Positions 50,701-60,767 of a stretch of 64,000 bases of DNA are shown here, one piece after another. How positions within the stretch are numbered: position 1 is the first letter of the stretch; the number at the start of each line of letters is the position of its first letter. This DNA is from Corella eumyota (lineage: Eukaryota > Chordata > Ascidiacea > Phlebobranchia > Corellidae): NCBI GenBank assembly GCA_963082875.1, contig OY720097.1, positions 12,842,501-12,906,500 on the forward strand. The letters are read 5' to 3'. The notes under the pieces are model-generated. The model worked only from the letters and a program-made list of their open reading frames with translations. It did not search any database and was not told the DNA's origin. Made by a program: the position numbers and the translations under genes.

Positions 50701-53700
50701 TGTATTTCTTAAATGGAGTATAATTTAGAGCAACTATTTCCCAATAGAAACAATTTTTTTTTCCACTTTTTAGGTTGGGGATAACATTAGTTTGCAGGAT
50801 ATTAACAGCAACGATGAAATAGTTGTCAACATGGTAGCCACCGTCAGTGAATACCCCGACAGATTAGGTTGGCATGACGTCATTAAAGCTCTGCATCGAC
50901 ACCTGGTGGCAATCACAAGCAATGCAAAAAAGGTAAAAATGAAATATGGATATTTTAAAATATTACCGGTTTTAATTTATACCTAAAATACATTTCAGAT
51001 CAATGTGGAAAGCGTTATTCGGTACGCTACATTTGAACATTCAAAACAGTCAGAAAATTTACAAACTCAGGACAAAAATGACGTCATTACCGAGTGCATG
51101 ACAGTCCAAGATATCCTATTTGAGATGATCGAGGATTTGGAGGACAGTTTGGCGGGATTCGGGAGGCTAGATTACGGGCGAGGAGCCAACTTGAAGGTCG
51201 ATGTATCGGGGTTAAGTGCAGCCATGGGAATAATAAACAGAGCGGTTTCTGTACGCACAAAAGAAGGCGAATTGCATTCAATGAACGACAATTTTGTTGA
51301 CGATTACGATCAAACTTAAACTAATCAGTTTTTGATTTTAGTTTTTTTTGTTTATTTGTAACTTGTACATAAATGTAATATTTTATAATGCGTAAACTTG
51401 TGGTTTAAATTTTCAGTATTTTGTCCAAGCATCTTTAAAATAAAATTTCAATATTAGTATTTATTTACCAGATATAACTTTTAGCTAACAAAAAAAAGAT
51501 AGTTGGGAATTTTGAAAAATATTGTAGTTTAAATTGCTCAGAATTTTAAATTTTGCAAGATAATTGGCAAATTGTTAAGCCAATTTAATTAAATTGAGTT
51601 TTTCATCAAATATCGCATTAATAATGCAAACAATTATTACCCGATCCGATATAACAAAACATTACATACAACAATCAATCAGTAAAAAACCCTTGAACGA
51701 AGTTTAGTAGCTAACAATAAACTGTAAAGCCAAAATAAATAGTTGGATTTGCCCAAAAACTACAATTTTTTAAACAGCAAACTTGGTAATTAGTTACAGG
51801 TGGCTTAAGTGCGACGTAGAAAAAATTAAGCTTTTATCTAAATTTCAACTTAACCAAATTTTTTTTCCCAAAGAAAATATTTTTAACAAAATAATGTGGC
51901 GAAAAGAACCTGTGATACCAGCGACAATTCAACTTAGCGAATATATCGAATATTTTCTAAGTACAGAAGTTAACGGAGCGAATGCCAGCAAAGTTATTGT
52001 GAAATGCACCCTGCATCAAGACAAAATTTTAAGGTAAGAAAAAAAAAATCATCGTATGAACTATGTTAAAGCATTTTTAAATTAAAAAATATATCAAAAA
52101 AGGATGTTAACACAAGGCCGTAAATTTAATATCCCCTTTTAAAATAGCCATAATATATAAATAAAAACTTTGTATAAACATTATATGGTATACTATTCTA
52201 TTAATTTTGTTAATGCGCAAAAACCTTAATAAAAAAATTAAAAAAAAGTATTATCTTTGTTAGTAAGTAGCTCAAAAGTCGGACTTAAACACAAACTTTA
52301 ATCACTACACTTTATAAAGCCTTGAACTTAAGCATTTAAAAATTATTTTTTAAGATTTAGTAAAGTTGTGAGGGGTGGGGAGAATAAGGGAGAAAATGCT
52401 GAACTTCAACTTGCCAAAGATTTAAAAGTTTTGTTGTCTGATGAAAAGGAATGCCAGAAGGGAGAATGCTCAATTAAGGTTAAAATTGTTTTTTGTAAAA
52501 AAAATAATTAAATTTAAATACTACTTCATTAAAATAAATCTGTATTAACAATATTATATTGATTTATTTGAAATATAGAAAAATAAAATATTTCTAATTT
52601 ACAAATTTGTTCACTATAAAAATATCAAAAATATTAAAATTGTTTTAAACAAATTTTTTTAGGTAATTCTGAACAAAAGTCCAAGTATAATCAGTGCTGA
52701 GCAATTCACTCAAGTTTTTCGACAACTTCGATCAAAAGTTGGGGGAAATAACACAACATTTTGTGTTTCTTATGCCCACCCTTGTCACTATGCTAACCAA
52801 AGAGCCCTTACAAACTTGCATCGGGCAGGAATCAAACTTAAAGTCTTGGCTGTTGAAGATATACTACAGGAAGCGATAGCAGACTGTCTTAGGTAAGTTG
52901 GTATTAGTATTTTTAAGTTTGTTTAAACAAAAATAAAAATATCTGCTAATTAAAGTCTACAATAATATAAGCATAACAAAAAAGGCATTAAATTTAGAAT
53001 TTTAATCGCTTTACAGTGACGTAAGAAACCTCGAAAAATTAAACATGATAAAAATCCGGGGTTTATCAATTATGGTGGACAAAACTATTCTAAATGCTGC
53101 CCATTATTTACTGGTAAATAGTTTACACATAAACAATACACCATTGGTGGAAAATATTAACAAGGGAACTTACATGAAAGATTTTTACGTCACATCGCAA
53201 CGACAAGAAATGAAAAAGGTAAAATATTTTTTTTCTTGAAAAAACTTATAAAAAAATAACTAAATATTTTTTTAGTGTATAGCCATATTTACAGCTTCTT
53301 AAGTTGATTTTCAATTTTGTTTTAACAAAAAAATATAAAATGTTTAATAAATCCCATTTTAAATTAAACATACATTTGTCATTTTTAGAAAGTTTAAAAC
53401 TGTTTTTAATTAATCCCAAAACAGGTATTGAGGAGCAACAGCAAATCAAGAGAACAGCAAAAGGAAAAAAACAAATCTCAAAAGATAAAATTCAAACAAA
53501 ATGACGACGAAAATCATGTTCAAATCAAAACTGAATGCAAACCAACTAAAGCATCAGGTTAACAAACCCTAACCAAAAAATTAAAAAAAATAAAATCTTA
53601 AGGCTACCAAATGTTTAAACTAGTTAGTATGTTCAGATATATTTCTCCAAACCAACAATAAAAGTGAAATGGAATTTACAACTTTGCAAAAAACAATAAA

Positions 53701-56700
53701 TCTATTAAAAGACCATGAAAAAAAAGAGGTTTCAATTGGTTTTGAAATTTTCCGACAACTGTACTTAATAACTGGTGGCAAGTAAACCAATTTTTTTTAA
53801 ATTTTATATGGGATTGGTTTTATTAGTGTTGAATAATTTATAAGATCTGCATAATTTCAAAAACAAATAAATTGTGTATGCCAGCCAGAACCACAAAAAT
53901 TAATCAAAATTGGAATTTTGAAAAACAACAACATGCCATTAATCATTTTTATCCATGACAAAATTTCTAACATTAAATCAACTAGTATAGGCCTATATAA
54001 ATTTGTTAAATATATTAAAAAAACAACATTTATTCATTCACCAATAACAACAAACAAGTTTATTGTATTACTGTATTCAACCCAATATCACACCTCTTAT
54101 AAAATGTTATTATTTAGGGGTAACCAAGGCCACAAGATCAAGGTCAATAGAAGGAAAATGGACAATAGAGTATACAAATAAACAAGGAAAAAGTTTGCTA
54201 CAAAACTCTGGGTTAATTTACAAAAGTGGGATGGAAGATGGTAACAACAATTCAACTGTTAACATGGAACAACTTATTGATGACACAGATCGTGTGATTA
54301 AAAGTTGCAAAGGTATTAAAAAACAACATATGGAGAAAATTATAGTTTGCTTTTTTACAAATGTGGCAAATCAAAAACTTAAAATTTTCTTTTATCTATT
54401 CTTATTTTTTTACCTGTGCACCACAAATGGAAGTTTTATTTATTTTTTGACACTATTCGTCCTTAAGCTGGCGTTTACGAATAGCTCATACACGTCACAA
54501 TATCACACCCCTACCCAATAAAAAATATAAAACCTATCACCTTAAGGTGATATGAAAAAAAAATACTTAATTTAAGTTCTTTAATCTTGTTTTTTTAGAG
54601 ACAGATTTTATAAAGATTGAAGCAGTTATAGCAAACCTTCCAGATAAAAGTCACAGTGTTAAGATGTTGTTAAATGTGGCGGAAAAATTATCTGAATTAC
54701 ACCCACAAGTTAACATTCATTTTAAAGTGTGGTTAGTTAATTTTAACAAAAAAAATGGTTAATTTTTCCTTTTTTTTAAATTCACATCACCAAACAAAAC
54801 AACTTTAAAAAAAAAAACTTATATTAAAACACCTACAATTTTATTTAGAAACAACAATTCTTTAATCAAAATCTAAATTACTAGGACTGCCGGTGTGGAG
54901 AATGTTAATGTTCCAACTCAGCAAAATTTAAAGAAAATGTTTAACGCAAAAAGATCATCACTTGCCAACATTTTGTTCGAAAAACAAGTCAAAGTTTTGC
55001 GCACGCAAAATATTCTTAATCTAATAGTTGATGATTTACAGGTATAAAAAATATATTAAAACTTACATTTTATTTTTTCTGTTGTGTTGAAATTTATGTT
55101 GAATTTTTCACTTTACCCATTTAAATTATAGTTAAACAGATAATATCATAAAGCAGTTAAGTTGCTGAGCAATACTTTACTAAATATACATAGCCCTAAT
55201 AAATATTTTTGTAGATTATGCTATGCAAGCTTGCAGGCAATATACATGAAAGAGGAATAAATGTTACAATTTGTCCAAATGAGTTAACAGCTGCTATACA
55301 TTTAATTCGAAATTCAATTCGACTCGTAGGAAAACAAACCAAACCAGCTTTAACATACAGGTATGCTAAATAATGCTTTAAATATATATATTCTGGTTAA
55401 AGCTCAAACCTTAAAATCCTAAATACCAATACACTAAAATGAAGCTTATTTTTTGATTTACAAATTTTGTTAATGTGCTATTTCCTTTTTTTTAACATTA
55501 TACCAATTTTAACAAAATTTTTTTGGACTTGATTTTAAAATGGTTTTAATTAAATATTTCCTTGTTTTAAATGGTTTTAAAATACGAAAAATCGTGTTTT
55601 AATACCGAGTACCCTTTTAATGTAGTTTGTTGGACAGTGAGATGCACTTACACCTAACTGATAACCATCATAACAACAAAACCTTACTATTACAAGATAT
55701 CTTAAATGATACGATGAAAAATGGAAGAAAAATAATTATTGACAATAAAACCCTAAACTAAAGTTATTAATTTTAAATTAAATTTAAAATAGTTATACAA
55801 AGATTAAAAGTTTGTTTACCTTTCATAGCTGTTTTGTGCTTCTTCGAATTCTTTTTTCATTTTTTGAATTTCCTTTTGTAAAGAATTGCATGTTGTGTTT
55901 TGTTCATCTAGTTGGATGCTCATTTGGCTAAAAAAAAATTTAAGTCATAATAAATATTTATATAAGTTTTTTTGCCTGAGTAAACTAAAATTAAATGACT
56001 TTTAATTAAAATTTAAAATTTTTTTATTTTTAAAAATAGTTTTTCATTATTTAAAAATTACAAACCTTTCTGCGGTAGTTAATTTCTTTTCTTTATTTTC
56101 AAGGACTAAGATTTGTTCTTTTATGTTTTTATTTTCTTTTTCCAAGCGAGATCTAAAATTTTTAAAATCTAATTACTTTAGAGATAAAACATTAACAATC
56201 ATATTATTTTAGCATTAATATTCAAATTCGTTTTTTTAATTTCTGTGAAAAAACATAGGGGTAAATTAGCAAAATATTTCAAATTGAAGCTTTTACTTTT
56301 CAGTTTTTACAATACAAAGTTCAGCTTCTAGTGAATTTGTTTCAGTTTTTAAATTTTCCAGATTTTTTTTCGCATTTTCTAGCTCACTATTGGCAAACTA
56401 AAACACAAAATTCAAATTATAAAACATAAATATTTTAAACAAAATTGAAGTTAATTTTAATAATATTGCTAAGCAAAATTTAAAAAAAATCATTTACTTA
56501 TATATAACTAAAATAAAACAACCATATGATCATTATTATTTACCTCAGTTTTGTTTCGACAATCAGCTACATTATTTTTAACTTCCATTCTTAATTTCTC
56601 CTCAAATTCTTTCTCCAGTTGTTTAAGTTTGGTGTTTGACGTTTCAAAATCTCCCTGGAAACTTTGATTTTCCGTTCTCAGGGTATCAGTCAATGCTAAA

Positions 56701-58706
56701 AGTTGAAAATAATTGTAAAATAATGGTTTATGCAATAACTTAAAAAAAAAGAAATTTTTTTTTGAAAAATTATTTAAATTGTCATTTTTATGATACATTA
56801 AAGACCTTAGGTAAAATGGGTCATATTATATCCAAAAAGAATCATTGTTGTGCCAATAAAATGTTAAATTACGAATATGTTTTAACATTTACCATGTAAT
56901 TTTAAGACTTGGGTAGAAACATCATCAGCATGCTTTTGAATTTCATTGTTTAGTTTTTCTAAAGCAAATCATAAAAGTTTAAATCTAAAATTTCTAGTTA
57001 CAATTCGACTTTTGAGAATGTGACAAGTTAATTTCTTACAAAACTAATAAATAAGATTTAAAAATTACCTAGATTTTTGTTAGCCTTAGTAAGAGCAGTG
57101 ATTTTTGATTTGGCAGCTTGTAAGTCAGTTTCAAAATTGACCAATTTTAATCGATCTCGTTCAATATGCTAAAACAATTTAAAAAAGATAATTTTTGCGC
57201 CTATTTTAAACTTAATGACCTTTTTTAATTTACAACTTTAATATTTTAGTAACAACAACACTTACCTGTTTGCTTACGGTTAGTTGAGTTTTAGCTTTTT
57301 TCAACTCCAAATCAATTCCTTCTTTGCCTTTTTCTTTGGCCTCCTAAAAAAATTCAAAAATAAAAGTAACAACACAAAAAATATAAAAATTGTGCTAGTT
57401 TTATTACAAAATGTAATACAGTAACAGGTAAAAATACTATTTGAGTAAAAATAAAATACAGAAACCCAAATAAAAAGTATAAATTTAAAAAACTCACCCT
57501 TGCTTCTAAGCCATCAATTTTTTTTCTTAGGGATGCAATAGTTTTTTCCGCAGCATTAACTTGTTGTTCAAGAGTCAGTTTTATTTTTGTAACATTTGTT
57601 AATTTTCCTTCCAATCTCTCGTATTCTTTTTTGCTCTGATTAAGGTCAGTTTTCCTTTCATTGCACTGGGCAATCAATAGCCGAATCTATATAGAATTTG
57701 TATATAACTTGATTTATAGTTAAAGATGTATATTAGCTTAGTAGACATGAAATTAAGCCTTTAAAACAAATATATACACAACCACATTGTTTAACATTAA
57801 AAACACCTAAAGTCATTTTTTCCGCACTTTGAATGGTTTTAGAAAGGCAAAACAGAAACGGTAAACCAAACTCACTGCAATACTGACATATACACTAAGT
57901 AATATTAGCAAACATGTCAAATATAATATTTTACCTCTCTTTCATTTTTTAATCTGTCTTTACTTGGTGTTCCTTGGGGTGTTGGAATTCGCTTTACAGA
58001 GTTTTTCTTTTCAAGTTGCTAATTAAAAAACAGTTTAAAAATTTTTTTTGGTATCTATATACTGTTCTGTTGTATGAGTTATGGCATTATCAAAAAAATA
58101 TTTAAAGATTTCAATAAAAACAATTAGCTAGATTTATTAAATGTTAAATCATTAGGTAATTTTACATATTAGACAAAATTAAACCAAAAATAACTCTAAC
58201 AAAATAGTTTAACTTTTATATACTATATATCTATCTAAACAAAGTTACATGTTTACTATTACAACATCAAATACATACAGCATTTGTTTTTGAAGTAGCA
58301 TTAGATTTCTTCTTCAAGCTTGAACAAGCTGAAGAGGGATGGGGCACCAGAAACTCAGTCGATTCTTTTAAATTTTCATTTGACTTAAATCTTTGACCAC
58401 TGTTCTCAAATTTTAAAACACCAGGGGTGGGGTTATATTCTGCAACAGAGTAATGGCCAGGTGGTGGACCAGAAGCTATAAAAAATGTTTTTTTTTTTTA
58501 ATATTTAGATCACAAATATTTTTAATCTTAAAACATTCTAATTAAAAAGGTTTTGATAGATTCTGGTAGCAAAAAGTAGGTTTAGTATACTGTACAAAAG
58601 CATGTAAAGTTTTACAGATAAATGTCTAATGTTTGATATGTTGTATATATTTCTCTTTACCTTCTTCTTCATTAAAGCGTTTAAAAGCTGCTCTGGAAAA
58701 TGACAT
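44760..58706 (-). CDS. HMMR: Hyaluronan-mediated motility receptor (RHAMM)
   Basis: Twenty exons (gene order): 58661-58706, 58279-58475, 57935-58018, 57498-57686, 57266-57343, 57069-57168, 56893-56958, 56544-56695, 56297-56397, 56066-56152, 55820-55927, 46989-47059, 46683-46819, 46361-46479, 46057-46245, 45796-45945, 45611-45700, 45288-45336, 45028-45204, 44760-44897. They give 775 residues. HMMR is a centrosome- and spindle-associated coiled-coil protein that recruits TPX2 and dynein partners. The N terminus MSFSRAAFKRFNEE and a PPPGHYSV segment match the vertebrate start. Residues about 110-640 are nearly continuous heptad coiled coil. The C terminus carries the diagnostic WKCLYEELLEKVKPFKSQLD and KYADLLGHQNQKQKIKHI segments (the bZIP-like centrosome-targeting/BRCA1-binding part) and a tail KAFLHSQKENSAPFKP. 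Intron 11 is about 8.8 kb, against mostly 50-900 bp elsewhere, because it hosts two genes on the other strand. The candidate acceptor ATATTAG lies 12 bases before the ATG. Confidence 0.95.
47060..48381. other. HMMR intron 11, upstream of nested genes
   Basis: AT-rich non-coding sequence that must contain the promoter of the first nested gene. No exon of either strand was recognised. An acceptor-like TTTTAG near 48312, followed by a short upstream ATG frame, precedes the nested gene's start. Confidence 0.45.
48382..51319 (+). CDS. AID/APOBEC-fold protein A, catalytic residues lost
   Basis: Eight exons: 48382-48607, 48884-49023, 49192-49334, 49495-49694, 50023-50192, 50511-50648, 50774-50932, 50999-51319; 498 residues. 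Domain 1 (about 1-185) follows the order of AID: helix YHKYFLL, strand TLTLATVYEL, then KHADP (60-62) where AID has HxE, strand INVEIITSKSPSNVGA (112-118) where AID reads TSWSPCYDCA, helix, strand ISITILFG, then QGIQNLHEKSVKLKPISF, aligning with AID's LRRLHRAGVQIAIMTF. Domain 2 (about 260-440) repeats it: STYRDYFLLQNNEE echoes the first helix, then IVVNMVATVSEYPDRLGW, then MTVQDILFEMIEDL. The HxE glutamate is Asp and the Cys pair is Ser/Gly, so zinc-dependent deamination is unlikely. The gene is nested in HMMR intron 11 on the opposite strand and is paralogous to the next gene. The gene itself is well supported; the fold is inferred from my own alignment. Confidence 0.75.
51320..51893. other. 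Spacer between the two nested genes
   Basis: Holds the 3' UTR of gene A, with AATAAA at 51439-51444, and the promoter or trans-splice region of gene B. The frame of gene B's first exon stays open upstream to 51783 but contains no earlier ATG, so translation starts at 51894. Confidence 0.5.
51894..55761 (+). CDS. AID/APOBEC-fold protein B, catalytic residues lost
   Basis: Eleven exons: 51894-52033, 52355-52478, 52663-52892, 53017-53218, 53425-53557, 53637-53774, 54118-54312, 54599-54731, 54885-55041, 55215-55360, 55626-55761; 577 residues. Domain 1 (about 11-200): helix LSEYIEYFL, strand KVIVKCTL, GENAELQLAKDL (AID: GCHVELLFLRYI, so the zinc His is Asn while the Glu is kept), strand SIKVILNKSPSIISA (both Cys replaced), helix, strand TTFCVSYAHPC, then ALTNLHRAGIKLKVLAVEDIL, a close echo of AID's LRRLHRAGVQIAIMTFKDY. 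A Lys/Gln-rich linker (about 233-275, from exon 53425-53557) may hold a nuclear signal. Domain 2 (about 300-490): GKWTIEYTN, FIKIEAVIANLPDKS, VNIHFKVW, EKQVKVLRTQNILNLIVDDL. The tail ELTAAIHLIRNSIRLVG matches the tail of protein A. The exon 6 donor at 53775 (GTGGCA) is weak and was chosen for frame. The stop lies 58 bp from HMMR exon 11. Confidence 0.72.
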
Positions 58707-58870
58707 TGTTAGTTTGACCTAATATTAAAAGCTTATGCAGGGCAGTATATCTATTAAACATACAAAAATTCAATTAATTTTAATATTTAGTAATTTCAAA
58801 AAAGCACCAATGAGGCAGCATTTAAATAATCAACCATAATTTTAATAAACAAATACTTTTGTTATTAAAA
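58707..58870 (-). promoter_or_regulatory. Short NEPRO-HMMR spacer, candidate operon junction
   Basis: Only 164 bp separate the NEPRO stop from the HMMR start, on the same strand. A splice-acceptor-like AATATTAG lies 12 bases before the HMMR ATG with no matching donor in between. There is no clear independent promoter motif. This fits a tunicate polycistronic unit resolved by spliced-leader trans-splicing; a compact promoter is the alternative. Confidence 0.45.
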
Positions 58871-59938
58871 TTACCGTTTTTTACATTTATTATAAAATCT
58901 GTAATGATGAGATTTAAAGACAAGAGGCACATTTTTATGTTTATGTCTCATCGCCTTTTTTAGTTTAAAAACATTGTTTTTATTACAAAAAAGCTTTTCA
59001 AACTTAAGTTCATTTTTAACACTGTTGTTAGTTGATTTTGGCATCTCTGAAACTATATTTTTAGTTTGCAAAACCTTGTCTTTCTTACTAACATGTTTAG
59101 ATTCATGTACATTGCATTGATTTGTATCTTTGTTATTTAATTGTTGAGAAAATTGTTTGCGATCTATTTTTTCTCCTGCATCAAAGTTATTACCATGTGA
59201 AGGTAATTGGATAGACAGTGTTTCTTTAGGACTTATATCATGATTTATACTAAAATCTTCTTTTGAAACCTCAAGTTCCATTGTATAATCCAGCAATAAA
59301 ACATTAGCAGAATTTGATTCTAATGTAAAGAGTTTATCCAATATTGTTGCAGAAATGGGCTTGTTATTTTGTTTCACATCTTGCTTCGTTTTAGTATTCA
59401 TTACAGAATTTATGAAATCCAAACTTGGAAATTCTACAACTTTTAACCCAGAATATGTAAACATGGTGACCAAATCTTTATGACACTGTTTTAAACAAGT
59501 AAGAATCGCGAACACTTGGCTGTGTATTCTGCTCATCAAAGCTACAAGTAATGTATGGAGAGATACAAAATGTTCAATCTGTAACTGTTGTAAACAGTGC
59601 CCCACAGTTTCCACACAATTGTTTAACACTTCTTTTAAAATCAGTCCAGCTTTAAGCAAAATAATAGAAAACGAGTCACATGACTGCTTTATTATATCGC
59701 AATTATCAGATTTGTCGGAAACCATTTTCATTTCATTTTTCACCCAACTTAAAAGAGATAGCTGCGTAAATTTTTTTGTGTTTCGTTTCACTTTTGCAGT
59801 GGATTTGTAAAACTTTTCATATCTTTGAGCATTTCTGTATTTGTACACCATTTGGGTTAGTATACCAATGTTGTATGCTAGACCATGTTGCTTGTTAAGG
59901 ATTGAATAAGTCTTGTTTAATATTTCATAGTATTTCAT
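58871..59938 (-). CDS. NEPRO: NEPRO (nucleolus and neural progenitor protein) homologue
   Basis: A single open exon of 355 residues from an ATG at 59938. The N-terminal half follows the Nepro domain of vertebrate C3orf17: ILTQMVYKYRNAQRYEKFYK, then KAGLILKEVLNNCVETVGHC, then HFVSLHTLLVALMSRIHSQVF and LKQCHKDLVTMF, all helical, in the same order and spacing. The C-terminal half is low-complexity and ends in a strongly basic tail (KKAMRHKHKN … CKKR) suitable for nucleolar targeting. In vertebrates NEPRO is a nucleolar protein linked to RNase P/MRP and ribosome biogenesis. Human NEPRO is about 570 residues, so an upstream exon may be missing (a candidate ends at 60256). Positioned as the first gene of a possible NEPRO-HMMR operon. 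Confidence 0.78.
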   Translation of the reverse strand: MKYYEILNKTYSILNKQHGLAYNIGILTQMVYKYRNAQRYEKFYKSTAKVKRNTKKFTQLSLLSWVKNEMKMVSDKSDNCDIIKQSCDSFSIILLKAGLILKEVLNNCVETVGHCLQQLQIEHFVSLHTLLVALMSRIHSQVFAILTCLKQCHKDLVTMFTYSGLKVVEFPSLDFINSVMNTKTKQDVKQNNKPISATILDKLFTLESNSANVLLLDYTMELEVSKEDFSINHDISPKETLSIQLPSHGNNFDAGEKIDRKQFSQQLNNKDTNQCNVHESKHVSKKDKVLQTKNIVSEMPKSTNNSVKNELKFEKLFCNKNNVFKLKKAMRHKHKNVPLVFKSHHYRFYNKCKKR

Positions 59939-60767
59939 TATAATCTTAACTTCTTAATGTTAAATATATTAGAAAATACTTCACAGCTTTAATTAGGAAT
60001 CTAAATTTATAAAAATATTATTTAAGTAAACTAGTCAAAATCTACAACCAGACAACATGCACAGTCATATAGCTTTATAGCACAAACTGAAAAGATACGA
60101 AAATTTTTAACATAAAACATTAATAAATACATTCAGACATTATAAACGGACCGGCACTGGCAGAAAAAAAACGCTGTTAGCAGATTCTTTTTTTAAACAA
60201 CATCTAGGTTTATATAAACAAAGCAACTGACATGCGGAACAGTAAGCACATTTACCTATGTTTTCTTTAATTTTTAATAAGACAAAATTATCCCAACAAC
60301 GTGTCGTTTGTTGTTTATAAAATTCAAATTTTTTAGTGTTTCCCCAAGATTTTAAATTTTTTATTTTTACAAATGTGCCAAACACAAGTATATTATTTTG
60401 TATAAAATTAATAACAAAGTAAGTAAAAAAATATATTTCTATCCATAAAAAAATATTAACAAAGTAATTAGAAAACTTTTTTATATTAAATATATACCTA
60501 AAAAAAATTTATTTTGTTTATAAATGGCATTACAAAAATAATTTTTTTTTTTAAATATGGAGTTATAGTTTTCACTTATGTCCCGCTAAACTTGTCCACT
60601 ACCACATTTATAAAACCACAACAATATACATTTTAGACTGTAGTTGCCGAAAAAATGTATTTTTTATTAAGAAACAAACTGTTTTATTGACACTTGTATA
60701 TTTATTTACGCACATGTTTGCAGATAAATTAAAACGAAGGAAGGTAGAAAGAAAATAGAGAAAAGGT
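59939..60767. other. CDC27-NEPRO spacer with candidate NEPRO upstream exon
   Basis: Between the CDC27 stop and the NEPRO ATG. On the minus strand the frame ending at 60256 (…CWDNFVLLKIKENI, donor GTAAAT) can be spliced, phase 1, to an AG 14 bases before the NEPRO ATG, giving ENIEVKIIMKYYEIL. WDNFVLLKIKEN vaguely resembles the segment before the Nepro helices in vertebrates. No start codon for this exon was found. Minus-strand AATAAA signals near 60663-60706 probably end CDC27. Confidence 0.35.

Noticed and set aside
54063-54521. 152-codon frame taken as a single exon
   Set aside because: The middle is exon 7 of nested gene B; the ends run through introns with clear GT and AG borders.
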